A DNA stretch of 64,000 nucleotides from Cichorium intybus (lineage: Eukaryota; Streptophyta; Magnoliopsida; Asterales; Asteraceae). The position numbers were made by a program, and so were the translations under genes. The notes under the pieces are model-generated. The model was not told the origin of the DNA and did no database searches. It saw nothing but the letters and a program-made list of their open reading frames with translations. The stretch covers positions 159,798,907 to 159,862,906 of the forward strand of contig CM042010.1 of assembly GCA_023525715.1 (NCBI GenBank). The letters run 5' to 3'. Below are positions 36,957-48,651 of this stretch, one piece after another; position 1 is the first letter of the stretch, and the number at the start of each line of letters is the position of its first letter.

Positions 36957-37988
36957 GGCCATCCGGTGTGTTAGCCCGAGGCCTTGCCCGACGACCACGA
37001 GCCCCGCGGTGAACACCGCCCCCCCTGCGACGTCGCATTTTGTGAAGCCCGCACGAGTTCCAGGCGTCGTGCGACGTGTTTGTGTTTATTTAATATTTGA
37101 CCGTTTTCAAACGGCTGGTTTTATAAAAAAAACTTTTAAATTTTCAAATACCCCTATATATACATTCACATCTCACACATTTCTCACATACACATCAATA
37201 CACACACATTTCTCACATACACATAAATACACACACATTTTCAAATGGCTGGTGTGGAAAATGGAAACGGTGTGGGAAATGGAAACCGTGCTCGGCAATG
37301 GACTCAACAAGAAGAGGCAGCGTTAGCGAGGGCCTGGGTCATCCAAACTGAAGACCCCGATGTGATGAGTTACGCTCACGGTTTCTGGCAACGTGTTGCG
37401 GATTCGTTTCACACAATTTTGGGCGTAAATGACTATAGGAGTAAAGATCATATTTGTTTCAAATGGAGGAATTTGTCATTTAAAGTGTATAACTTTGAAC
37501 AACTTATGAAGGCGATCCGCCACGATGGGGTCACCGACGAGCAGATCCTTTCCCAATCGTTGGAAGAGTATCGGGCAATGCACGACAGCGATTTCACGCA
37601 TATAGATGCGTGGAATGTCTTGAAAACTGTACCTTGGTTTTGTCGTTAGCTTTTAATTTTCGTATTTTAGGTTTTCATTTATCGTATGTCATGTTTTAAG
37701 TTATCGTATCTAGGATTTTAATTATCGTATTTTGTGTTTTAATTTATCGTATTTTAGGTTTTTAATGAAGTATTTTATTTTGAAGAAGTATTTTATGTTT
37801 TAGTTTATGAAATTATTTGTTGTGTTTTTATTTTATTTTTAATATAGTTTTTAAATTAAAAAGTGAGAGGAAATGAGAGATAGTGAGAGGTGACCATTTC
37901 CAAGGGTAAGACGATGAGAGAGAAATGCTAACTGGATACTGAGGTGGCAGATAAAAAGTGAGAGGAGGAGAGAGCATACCTACAGGAC
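36957..37988 (+). mobile_element. 1-kb Harbinger-like element carrying only the Myb-type ORF
   Basis: TAA occurs at 36954-36956 and 37989-37991. Inside these, the left end reads GGCCATCCGGTGTG and the complement of the right end reads GTCCTGTAGGTATG (9 of 14 identical). A TAA target duplication and such ends suit PIF/Harbinger. The single gene (37245-37649) is the accessory Myb/SANT-like ORF of that superfamily; the transposase is missing. TATA-like sequence lies near 37155. The ends are weakly matched, so borders are inference. Confidence 0.6.
37245..37649 (+). CDS. Myb/SANT-like Harbinger accessory protein
   Basis: 134 codons. After a Gly/Asn-rich start, RQWTQQEEAALARAWV (residues 17-32) starts a trihelix/Myb-like DNA-binding domain; it continues with GFWQRVADSF (46-55), KDHICFKWRNLSFKVYNFEQ (67-86), a small acidic helix and a final AWNVLKTVPWF. 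This pattern (W-x2-EE ... W ... FW-RV ... KW ... F ... AW--L---P-W) is typical of the ORF1 protein of plant PIF/Harbinger elements, which cooperates with the transposase in DNA binding. The frame is intact and has a clear ATG and TAG. It is short for the family, whose members often extend beyond 250 residues, so it may be complete only for the first domain. Confidence 0.75.
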   Translation: MAGVENGNGVGNGNRARQWTQQEEAALARAWVIQTEDPDVMSYAHGFWQRVADSFHTILGVNDYRSKDHICFKWRNLSFKVYNFEQLMKAIRHDGVTDEQILSQSLEEYRAMHDSDFTHIDAWNVLKTVPWFCR

Positions 37989-37991
37989 TAA

Positions 37992-38770
37992 GTTCTAACC
38001 CAATCTAACATATCTAATAAATAGGTTGAAATCTGGTGGCCTTGTTTATTTTTTTTGCAGCCCAAATTGTTTAAAATTGGGTTAAACACGGGTTAAGACT
38101 TTAATTTTAAAAAAGACATATATATAATTAAATATGTTAAATACTACGATAATTGTTCAAATAAATAAAAATTATTTTACAAACTTTAATAATTGTCCAA
38201 GAATAGTTATTTAATATTTAACAAATACAAGTAAATATATACATACTCAAATGAGTTTACGGACTGAAGTTAGATTTAAATTTTCAACTCTAATTTAAGA
38301 AATTTAATTAAACGGATTAAACAAATTTACTAATTTAGTTAAATTCGTTGTTTGTTGGGCTTAATGCAAATTAAATTAACTGGTTGGATATTTTTGCCGA
38401 CTTTAGATGTACTAACAGTCTAACACTTTCTTTATATCTTTCTATTTCTATAATATACGCAAGTGGGCAGTTTATGGTTTTTGTTTGATAAAACAATTTC
38501 TTTCTTAATAAAATAAGAGATATTTTGTCATGAAAATATATGATTTATTTGTTTCAGCAAAGTCAAAATAGACGTATTTTTTATAGTCGATAAATTTAAA
38601 TCGTTTTCACAGTTTTTATAGATCATTTTAAACATTGTATAAAATTATCATGATTAATTTAAAAATGTAAACATGGTTGTTTCCATAAACTTTAGTTTTC
38701 TAAAAGCAAGTATAAAAAGGAAATTAAAAGAACTATAGAAAATGGGTTTAATGGATAAAATACAAATTGT

Positions 38771-38818
<48 letters not shown>

Positions 38819-39077
38819 TATAGCATAGTGATATTAGGTATTTAGGTGTTAGAAAATATATCTTTTCATCGGAATATTGAAAATTCACGTTTCACTAAAG
38901 TCATTTGGTGTAATTTAAGATTACATTATATTTTGTTAAAGAAAAAAAAGCATGACTACACGTTCTAATTTAGAAATGTGATATTAATGGACTTTATGGT
39001 TTCAAAACTCTATCTGTTGTGGTCTATTAGCCGGTTATCGTCACATTCCTTACGTTAAATATGTTTGAAATAATAAA
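37992..39077. other. AT-rich DNA without recognised genes
   Basis: Holds the A45 tract at 38772-38816. No domain on either strand. Confidence 0.5.
38772..38816. repeat. A45 homopolymer
   Basis: Forty-five A residues. It could be the tail of an eroded retroposon or a nucleosome-excluding tract, but the 5' side (AATGGGTTTAATGGATAAAATAC) shows no LINE or SINE match that I can see. Length may be unreliable. Confidence 0.9.
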
Positions 39078-39087
39078 CATGTCCATG

Positions 39088-39093
<6 letters not shown>

Positions 39094-39118
<25 letters not shown>

Positions 39119-39332
39119 CCAGCGAATAGATATATGGTTTCACCTGAGGGTAATCAGCCCCGCAACCCAGGGCGGTTGGCAATTACCTAAGGCGCAAAGG
39201 CCTTTTCCCTCCACCTAATTCGCCTTCCAGGAAAATCCTCCACATGGGGTTAGTCGAAGTCGAACTCCAGACCTCCCACCACATGAGTATATAACCCGGG
39301 TGCATCCACCCAGCTAGGCTGGGCTTCATTTG
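39094..39332 (-). mobile_element. tRNA-derived SINE
   Basis: A T-run (39098-39114, the A tail in reverse) is followed by a body of about 220 bp. It is flanked by a perfect 16-bp duplication CATGTCCATGTTTTCT at 39078-39093 and 39333-39348. On the minus strand an A-box-like TAGCTGGGTGGATG (39303-39316) is followed about 37 bases later by a B-box-like AGTTCGACTTC (39256-39266), the spacing of a pol III promoter. The 5' start is at the duplication, so the copy looks full length. It has no coding capacity and depends on LINE machinery. Confidence 0.88.
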
Positions 39333-39499
39333 CATGTCCATGTTTTCTAATTTTAAAATTTTGTTATTCCTTTTTAGAATAAATGAATAAATGGGCACAA
39401 CATCACCCAACCACCCCTATCCTTAATCCCAAACCTTGAAATCGTCACGAGCACCCACCACCATCACTGAAAACATTGGCACCACTACCATCGCGCTAA

Positions 39500-39963
39500 G
39501 GGGGTGTTCCTTTACCTCAAAAACTGCTTTTGAGCAAAAATGTTTATTGCCTTTACGTGAAAAATACTTTTTTTGTAACAAAAGTCAATAAGTCAATAAA
39601 TTGTTGTTTTTAAAAATAAGGTTTGACTTAGTTTTTACATGTAAAATGATCAAAAAGACATGTTTTTAACACTTTTTTTTACTTAGTTTTTACATGTAAA
39701 ATGAGAATGAAGATATGAATTTGCAAGTTTTGTAAAAGTACTATATTTGAGGGTATTTAATAAATGTATTATAGTCTTTTAACTTCAAAAAGTCATAAAT
39801 TGTCTTGAAAAGTCCAAATTATTTAACTTCTTGAAATCTTATTTTTGAAAGCTTACAAAAAGTTATTTTCAAAATTGCTTTTAAGATTGTCAACCACTTT
39901 TTTGACTTATTGACTTTGCAAAAAGTCAAAAAGTTGTTTTGAAAAAGAATCCCAAACACCCCC
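39500..39963. mobile_element. Tourist-type MITE
   Basis: 464 bp flanked by TAA at 39497-39499 and 39964-39966. Both ends start GGGGGTGTT: left GGGGGTGTTCCTTTACC, right in complement GGGGGTGTTTGGGATTC. The interior carries inverted AAAGTCAA/TTGACTTT blocks. TAA duplication and G-rich ends suit PIF/Harbinger-derived MITEs. No coding. Confidence 0.82.
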
Positions 39964-40070
39964 TAAAACACCATGGAAAACACATCTAACCCCTCCATCT
40001 CTGATACCAGCACCACCACAAAATCACATAGCTTTAAAGTTTCAACCCAAATAAAAATCGACAACATATT

Positions 40071-41976
40071 TGTAACACCCGACTTATTAACAAAACACCC
40101 CATAAAAAATTTTATTTTTCAAACACATATTTTACAATCAAAACCATATTCAAAGGGGTATTAGTTAATACAAACAGGCACAAGAGTATCAAGGATTACA
40201 ATATACTAGTATTATACATCCTTCAAGCCGGGCTGCTACTTCACATTACTAAGTCCCTAGTCACGGACTTTGTCTTTCCCCTTAGCGGGATCACGCTCAC
40301 CTGCAGGGACATATCAAATAAACACTGTGAGCTATAAAGCCCAATGAGTAATCATATAAATAATCTCACATAAATAAGAGAATAACAACATTTAAATTCT
40401 CATAACAGTTTCTGTCCCATATGTCATAGTCATAATTGACCGCACCATATATCATGGCTATATAAGCCGCATCGTATGTCATAGTCATATAGGCCGCACC
40501 AAAACATTTTAAATATTCAAGTCATAGCCCTAAGGCCGCACCAACAGTTTCATCATTAATTTTATAGCCCAAAGGCCGCACCAACTGGGTTCAATAACCC
40601 GATATCATGGTCATAAGACCGCACCATTTAGATTCAAGATTTTTATATCATAGCCAAAAAGGCTGCACCATTTGGATTCTCAATCCGATATCATATCATT
40701 CTAGATATAGTTGAGATTACTCACCTTGATGCTTGCTACCACTAGCGTTAGCTATTTCTTTCCTTTCAATGTATTCCACAAGATTTTGTCCCGTACCTAT
40801 AATTTCATTCATTTTCAAAATGATTATAGGTTAATTTGCCATTTCAATTAACTCTAATGCATAAGAGTTTAATATTATAACATTACAAACAATGTCTAGA
40901 TGATAAACTTTCCATTTACCATCTTTCCATGAATTATACACTTCCCCAAGGCATACGTATTGTTCTACAGTGCCCCCGGAGAGTCGTATTCTCAATTTAA
41001 TATTTTTCCAAGACTTTTCAAACCATCATGGACTTGTAGTTAAAGTTTGAAGTCATTTGGACATGTCTAGCATCGAATTCAAACTTTAAAACCCCTTGAA
41101 TGGATGCACGACTCGTGCAAATTATTGCCCTATAAGAGCACGACTCGTGTGTGCACTAAATAGCATCTTACTTTGATTTTCAGAACATGCACGACTCGTG
41201 CATAATGAGCACGACCCGTGCTCTTGCTGGGCAGTCCAGATTCAGTCCCGATTTTGCACTGTAGCACCCTGTTTTAACATATTTAGTTCTTATTCTCGTT
41301 CTAAACATATGGGGTTTATTTCCAGGCTAAAACCTTACATTAATACAAGGTTTTAATCCATTGAAATCAACTCAATCAATCAATTGCAGAAATTAGGGTT
41401 CTTAGTTCCAAAAACCCCAAAACTTCAAAATCAACAAAATCAATTGTTTCAATGACATGTTCTTATCATGTAAACATGTTTGAACCCAGAAATCATGTGC
41501 AAGCCTCATGGATTACACTGAAATTACAGATTTCAGTTCATCCATAAAACCCACCAAGAAAAACCTAGGTTAGAACTTGAATTACTAACCTCCAATGCTT
41601 CTAAATCTTCAATTCAAAGCCAAACTCGGATTTCTAGCTTAAACCTTCAAGAAATCTTCAAGTTCTGCAGAATCCGTACAAAGAAAACCCTCTCCCGTAG
41701 CTTCTCCAAGTTTCTGCACATGTGGGAGAGCTTTTCCACTATTTATATCTCCAGAATTTACAATTTATCCCCTGGAGTTCTATTTCTTGAACTTTTGCCA
41801 CCTCTAACACATTTTCTGACAAAAACCAGTTTTTATAACATTTTAAGTCCAAAACTCAAAATATTATTACAAACCAAATCCTTTTCTGTCCAAAAGACCA
41901 AATTACCCTTCTAAGGTAAAATGACCAATTTACCCTTTTTATTATATTAACATATAAAGAGTATTTTAGTGTTACA
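40071..41976 (-). mobile_element. 3' LTR of gypsy-3
   Basis: 1906 bp, TGTAACACCC to GTGTTACA in plus reading. A TATA box (TATAAAT on minus) is at 41741-41747. Downstream of it are four copies of the palindrome GCACGACTCGTGC or close variants (41105-41225), and a CATAG/CCGCACC repeat array at 40430-40690. Confidence 0.95.
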
Positions 41977-41990
41977 AATTCTCCCCTCCT
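41977..41990 (-). other. Polypurine tract of gypsy-3
   Basis: AGGAGGGGAGAATT on the minus strand, immediately before the 3' LTR. Confidence 0.88.
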
Positions 41991-42012
41991 TCAAAAGATT
42001 CCGTCCTCGAAA

Positions 42013-45000
42013 TCATACAAAGAGTTGAGGGTATTTCTCCCTCATTTCGCTTTCTGTCTCCCACGTCATGTCGGAACCTCTGTGATGTCGCCAAAGCACT
42101 TTAACCATGCTGATTTTCTTAGTCCGCAACTGTCTTATCTTTCGGTCTAACACCCTCTCGGGTTGTTCTGGATATCTTAGCTTCTCATCTATTTCAATTT
42201 CAGCGAGAGGTACCCGCTGCGACTCGTCAAACAAAGTCTTCCTCAAATAGGACACATGAAATACATCATGTATACCATGAAGTTCATCGGGTAATTCCAA
42301 TCTATATGCTACAGCTCCAACCCTTTGGGATATGCGGAAAGGTCCAATAAAGCGAGGACTCAACTTTCCTTTCTTCCCAAAACGAATTAAGCCTTTCCAA
42401 GGAGATACTTTAAGCATTACCATGTCCCCCACTTGAAATTCCAGCGGTTTTACCTGTTTATCTGCATACTGCTTCTGTCGATTCTGGGCTACTTTCAGAT
42501 TTTCTCGAATTTGTCTAATATTTTCTTCAGTCTGTGCTACAATCTCGGGCCCAGCTAACGACTTTTCCCCTACTTCAGTCCAGTAAGTCGGAGTACGACA
42601 CGGTGCTCCATACAATGCTTCATACGGGGCCATCTGAATGTTGGAATGGTAACTATTATTATACGCAAATTCTACCAAAGGTAGATGATCTTCCCAGCTT
42701 CCACCAAAATCTATTACACAGGTTCTCAGCATGTCTTCCAAAGTCTGGATAATTCTTTCACTTTGACCATCGTCCTGCGGGTGGTACGCGGTACTCATAA
42801 GTACTTTTGAACCCAATTGCTCTTGAAGACTTTGCCAAAATCGGGAAGTAAATCTGCTATCTCGATCTGACACGATCGATATCGGTAACCCATGTCGGCA
42901 AATCACTTCATCTATATAGATTTTCGCCAGCTTATCAATCTTGAACTTCTCACTAATCGGTATAAATTGTGCCGATTTCGTCAAACGGTCAACAATTACC
43001 CATACCGCATCGTGACCTCGCGGTGTCCGCGGCAACTTTGTTACAAAATCCATAGTAATATTGTCCCATTTCTTCTCTGGAATTAGTAACGGCTGGATTT
43101 CTCCGTACGGTTTCTGATGGTTTGGTTTTACTTGCAGGCACGTCAAACACTTTTCTACATATCTTCCAACATCTCTCTTCATTCCAGGCCACCAATATAA
43201 CGGTTTTAACGTCCGATACATCTTGGTACTGCCCGGATGAACTGCATATCGACTATAGTGTGCATCTTCTAGAAGCAAGTTTCGCGCCTCTCCTTGTTTT
43301 GGGACCCACACGCGACCTCTAAAGGTTTTCAATCGCTGTGCGTTTTCATCCAAATGCTTCAAATACCCAACCATTCGCTCGCTTTTTACATGTTCAGGCT
43401 TGCACGCTTCTTCCTGTGCCAAACAGATCAATTCAGGTAACCGGCTTGCTACACTCATACATGCGGACGTAACTTTTAAAGGAGCTTCTTTCCGACTTAG
43501 GGCATCTGCCACCACATTCGCCTTGCCAGGATGGTACAAGATTTTGCAATCAAAATCTTTAAGTAGATCCATCCACCTTTGTTGTCTCATATTAAGCTCT
43601 TTTTGGTCAAACAGATACTTCAAGCTTTTATAATCCGTATAAATAACAAACTTCACACCATACAAGTAGTGTCTCCATAACTTTAATGCCAAAATCACAG
43701 CAGCTAATTCCAGATCATGAACTGGATATTTCTTCTCGGCTTCTTTTAATTGACGGGACGCATAAGCTATCACCCGACCTTTTTGCATTAACACACATCC
43801 GAGCCCGACTCTAGAAGCATCACTATAGATTACATATTCTTCTCCACTTTGCGGTAGTGATAACACCGGTGCTTCACACAAGGCTTGTTTCAACCTTTGA
43901 AAAGCTTCTTGCTGTTTTTCCGCCCATTCAAATTTTTCGCCTTTCCTGGTCAACTTGGTCAACGGGGCAGCTATCGAGGAAAAATTCTCGACAAATCTTC
44001 TATAATAACCTTCCAAACCAAGGAAACTTCGTACTTCAGTCGGACTTCGAGGCGGTTCCCACTTCATCACGGCTTCAATTTTTGCTGGATTGACTTTCAC
44101 CCCTTCAGCATTAATCACATGGCCAAGAAATTGAACTTCTCTCAGCCAGAATTCACACTTTGAAAATTTTGCATATAAATTTTCTTGACGAAGCAACTCC
44201 AACATTTGTCGCAAGTGCACTTCATGCTAGGCTTGGCTTCGCGAATACACCAGTATATCATCTATAAATACTATCACCGAAGTATCGAGGAACGGACGGC
44301 ACACCCGGTTCATAAGATCCATGAATATGACCGGAGCATTGGTTAACCCGAAAGGCATCACCAAAAACTCATAGTGACCATATCGCGTGCGAAAGGCTGT
44401 CTTCGGAATATCAGATTCTCGAATCTTCAACTGATGATACCCTGATCTCAAGTCAATTTTAGAAAAGTAAGATGCCCCCTGTAGCTGGTCAAACAGGTCA
44501 TCAATTCTTGGTAGCGGATATTTATTCTTCACCGTGATCTTATTAAGTTCCCGATAGTCAATACACATACGCATTGACCCGTCCTTCTTCTTAACAAACA
44601 GGATAGGGGCTCCCCAAGGTGATGTAATCGGTCTAATAAAACCCCGATCTAACAGTTCTTCCAGTTTCTTCCGCAGTTCCACCATCTCTGAAGGTGCTAA
44701 ACGATATGGAGCTCGAGCAACAGGAGCAGCTCCCGGAACCAGTTCAATCGTGAACTCTACTTGTCGATCTGGTGGTAACCCTGGAAGTTCATCTGGAAAC
44801 ACATATGGAAATTCACTTACGACATTTACATTCGCTACCCCCACTTTTATTGGCTTAGCCACCGATACATAAGCCAAATAAGACATTCCTCCTTTACTAA
44901 TGCAGCTTCGGGCTTGAGCAAAGGAGATAACCGGCATTCTCAACCGTGGTCTCTCACCCTGAATCTTTATCCATTTCCCTTCTGGTGACAATACTGTAAT

Positions 45001-46591
45001 ACTTTTGTTTCTACAATCCATGTTAGCATAATTCGTTGCTAACCAATCCATACCCACGATTACTCCAAATTCATTAGTAGTCATCGGCTTCAAATCTATA
45101 GGGAAAGTGGTCCCGTAGATTTTAAGCTGACAACCTTCCAGGTGTTCGGAAACCTAAACATATCTACCATCTGCTATAGCTACTTCCAAGCTTTCATCCA
45201 TAGGAGTTAGCGGTACGTTCAAACGAGACATCAGAGACTCCGATACAAAACAATGTGTAGCTCCTGGATCAAATATAACATATACAGGTATGGAATTTAG
45301 AGTGAAGATACCTGTAACCACATCTGTCTTTTCACGAGCTTCTTCAACAGTCATCTGAAAGGCTCGCGAGGTTACTGGTCTTCCCCGGTTCTTTACCTCT
45401 TCCTTCTTTCCTCCCTGGTCATCTCTGGATCTATCACTGTATGCTCCAGACTTCAGCTGTGGGCAATTTGGGCGTATATGATCCGTAGCTCCGTATTGGA
45501 AACGCTTACGCTCCGCCCGACAGTTACTAGCATCATGCCCTGGTTTTCCACAATTTCGACAACTAACTGGTGCAGTGTTGGCTCGACAACTTCCTGGGTG
45601 CCTTTTCCTGCACTTCTCACACCATTTTGCTTCATCTTTTTGGCCTTTACCCTTAAAGTTAGACCCAGCTTGTTGTGATTTTTTCTGAGGCGTCCACCCT
45701 TGGTCTTCCGCCTTTCTTTTGGTTTCAGTTACTTTCTTTTCATCTTCTTGTCTTTTCAGTTCTGTCTCCCTTTCAGTGGCCCTATCCACCACTTGTCGAA
45801 AAGTAGACAATTTAAGTGGTTGCACTATCTCCCAGATTCGGGTCGTTAATCCCCAAACATACTTGTCAAATTTTCTCTTTTCGGTGTTTACTTGATGCTC
45901 CGTAAACCTTGCTTTCTCCAGAAAGCTCATAGTATATTCTTGGACAGATTTAGAACCCTGTTCCAAGTGCAGAAATTCATCTTCCAATTTCTTTACAGCC
46001 ACTTCTGAACAATACTCTTCATTAAACTTGGTCTTGAATTGCTCCCAAGGTATTGATAGGGATGAATCAGGACCCAATGACTTGCTATAAATCTGCCACC
46101 AATGTAATGCATTGCTCGTCAATTGGTTTGTAGCAAATTCCACTTTGTCCCCTTCAGCACATTTACTGACTCGGAACACTTTTTCAATATGCATTATCCA
46201 CTCCATTGCCTGGACTGGATTATCTATCCCTGAAAATTCTTTTTGGTTTGCAGCCAAGGAAAGCTTTATAAGTACATCCGATTTTCTTTTCAGAAGCTTC
46301 CCTGCCCTGTTTTTCTTTTTCTGATCGGGCATGGCTTTCTCCCTGACTTTCATTTTCCGGTTGCCTATCATGAATGCTTTTCGCAGCTTCTTCACTCTGG
46401 TTATATACCAATGTAGGCATCAGTTCCCTAACCACTTCTGCCACAATAGCCCGTAGATTCGGTGGATTTTCCTCCACTGGTTCCCTTACTGGTTCCCTCG
46501 CTTTTCGTTCATCTGAGCCTTGGGCTGGTCCACTCCTTGATGTTCCACGCCCCGAATTTATACCAGTAGGATTACTTCTTGTGTTTCTCAT
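42013..46591 (-). pseudogene. Gypsy-3 gag-pol polyprotein, broken
   Basis: The ATG at 46591 opens gag; a frameshift near 46230-46260 moves the sense into the frame ending at 45154. Gag has the FATNQL/WGLTTRI capsid features, one good CCHC knuckle (CRNCGKPGHDASNC) and a second decayed one. The protease motif is FDPGATH, where the family has D-S/T-G, so the catalytic loop is altered. TAG at 45154-45156 and TAG at 44227-44229 are in frame. Between and after them lie RT (FIDDILVYS near 44260), RNase H (YSDASRVGLGCVLMQ near 43830; DALSRKEAP near 43495), integrase (HHCC finger near 43140-43260; SDRDSRF near 42870; DDGQSERIIQ near 42770) and a chromodomain-like tail (VKVLWRHHRGSDMTWE near 42080). 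Stop is at 42013. Tekay-type chromovirus is the likely clade. Confidence 0.95.
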
Positions 46592-46729
46592 ACTTGAAAA
46601 TTCAGCAAACAGTTAGATTACATATATAATAACAAACTTATATACGTCTAACGGTCCATCATGTCTAATATCTCTCAAGGTTTAAGTCCAGGAATCTAAT
46701 CTAAAGACACCTAGTTCACTTAAACCACA

Positions 46730-46741
46730 GCTCTGATACCA
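46730..46741 (-). other. Primer-binding site of gypsy-3 (tRNA-Met)
   Basis: TGGTATCAGAGC on the minus strand, three bases after the 5' LTR end. The leader between it and gag (46592-46729) holds no ORF. Confidence 0.93.
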
Positions 46742-46744
46742 ACT

Positions 46745-48651
46745 TATAACACCCGACTTATTAACAAAACACCCCATAAAAATTTTTATTTTTCAAACAC
46801 ATATTTTACAATCAAAACCATATTCAAAGGGGTATTAGTTAATACAAACAGGCATAAGAGTATCAAGGATTACAATATACTAGTATTATACATCCTTCAA
46901 GCCGGGCTGCTACTTCACATTACTAAGTCCCTAGTCACGGACTTTGTCTTTCCCCTTAGCGGGATCACGCTCACCTGCAGGGACATATCAAATAAACACT
47001 GTGAGCTATAAAGCCCAATGAGTAATCATATAAATAATCTCACATAAATAAGAGAATAACAACATTTAAATTCTCATAACAGTTTCTGTCCCATATGTCA
47101 TAGTCATAATTGACCGCACCATATATCATGGCTATATAAGCCGCACCGTATGTCATAGTCATGTAGGCCGCACCAAAACATTTTAAATATTCAAGTCATA
47201 GCCCTAAGGCCGCACCAACAGTTTCATCATTAATTTCATAGCCCAAAGGCAACACCAACTGGGTTCAATAACCCGATATCATGGTCATAAGACCGCACCA
47301 TTTAGATTCAAGATTTTTATATCATAGCCAAAAAGGCTGCACCATTTGGATTCTCAATCCGATATCATATCATTCTAGATATAGTTGAGATTACTCACCT
47401 TGATGCTTGCTACCACTAGCGTTAGCTATTTCTTACCTTTCAATGTATTCCACAAGATTTTGTCCCGTACCTATAATTTCATTCATTTTCACAATGATTA
47501 TAGGTTAATTTACCATTTCAATTAACTCTAATGCATAAGAGTTTAATATTATAACATTACAAACAATGTCTAGATGATAAACTTTCCATTTACCATCTTT
47601 CCATGAATTATACACTTCCCCAAGGCATATGTATTGTTCTACAGTGCCCCCGGAGAGTCGTATTCTCAATTTAATATTTTTCCAAGACTTTTCAAACCAT
47701 CATGGACTTGTAGTTAAAGTTTGAAGTCATTTGGACATGTCTAGCATCGAATTCAAACTTTAAAACCCCCTGAATAGATGCACGACTCGTGCAAATTATT
47801 GCCCTATAAGAGCACGACTCGTGTGTGCACTAAATAGCATCCTACTTTGATTTTCAGAACATGCACGACTCGTGCATAATGAGCACGACCCGTGCTCTTG
47901 CTGGGCAGTCCAGATTCAGTCCTGATTTTGCACTGTAGCACCCTGTTTTAACATATTTAGTTCTTATTCTCGTTCTTAATCATATGGGGTTTATTTCCAG
48001 GCTAAAACCTTACATTAATACAAGGTTTTAATCCATTGAAATCAACTCAATCAATCAAATGCAGAAATTAGGGTTCTTAGTTCCAAAAACCCCAAAACTT
48101 CAAAATCAACAAAATCAATTGTTTCAATGACATGTTCTTATCATGTAAACATGTTTGAACCCAGAAATCATGTGCAAGCCTCATGGATTACACTGAAATT
48201 ACAGATTTCAGTTCATCCATAAAACCCACCAAGAAAAACCTAGGTTAGAACTTGAATTACTAACCTCCAATGCTTCTAAATCTTCAATTCAAAGCCAAAC
48301 TCGGATTTCTAGCTTAAACCTTCAAGAAATCTTCAAGTTCTGCAGAATCCGTACAAAGAAAACCCTCTCCCGTAGCTTCTCCAAGTTTCTGCACATGTGG
48401 GAGAGCTTTTCCACTATTTATACCTCCAGAATTTACAATTTATCCCCTGGAGTTCTATTTCTTGAACTTTTGCCACCTCTAACACATTTTATGTCAAAAA
48501 CCAGTTTTTATAACATTTTAAGTCCAAAACTCAAAATATTATTACAAACCAAATATTTTTCTGTCCAAAAGACCAAATTACCCTTCTAAGGTAAAATGAC
48601 CAATTTACCCTTTTTATTATATTAACATATAAAGAGTATCTTGGTGTTACA
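46745..48651 (-). mobile_element. 5' LTR of gypsy-3
   Basis: 1907 bp, nearly identical to 40071-41976. TATAAAT on minus is at 48416-48422. The same four palindromes are near 47780-47900 and the CCGCACC array is near 47105-47360, with one CCGCACC unit mutated to CAACACC near 47250. Plus-side terminal TG is mutated to TA. Confidence 0.95.

Larger units (their letters stand above)
40071..48651 (-). mobile_element. Full-length gypsy-3 (chromodomain type)
   Basis: Two LTRs of about 1.9 kb bracket a 4.8-kb interior on the minus strand. The target duplication ATATT is at 40066-40070 and 48652-48656. Order on the minus strand: LTR, tRNA-Met primer site, gag, protease, RT, RNase H, integrase, chromodomain-like tail, polypurine tract, LTR. 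The LTRs show roughly two dozen differences by eye over 1.9 kb, indicating moderate age. The right LTR has lost its terminal TG on the plus side (TA at 46745-46746). Coding is broken, but parts could be mobilised in trans. Confidence 0.96.

Noticed and set aside
39256..39316. tRNA gene
   Set aside because: A and B boxes belong to the SINE; the body does not fold as a functional tRNA and has an A tail with target duplication.
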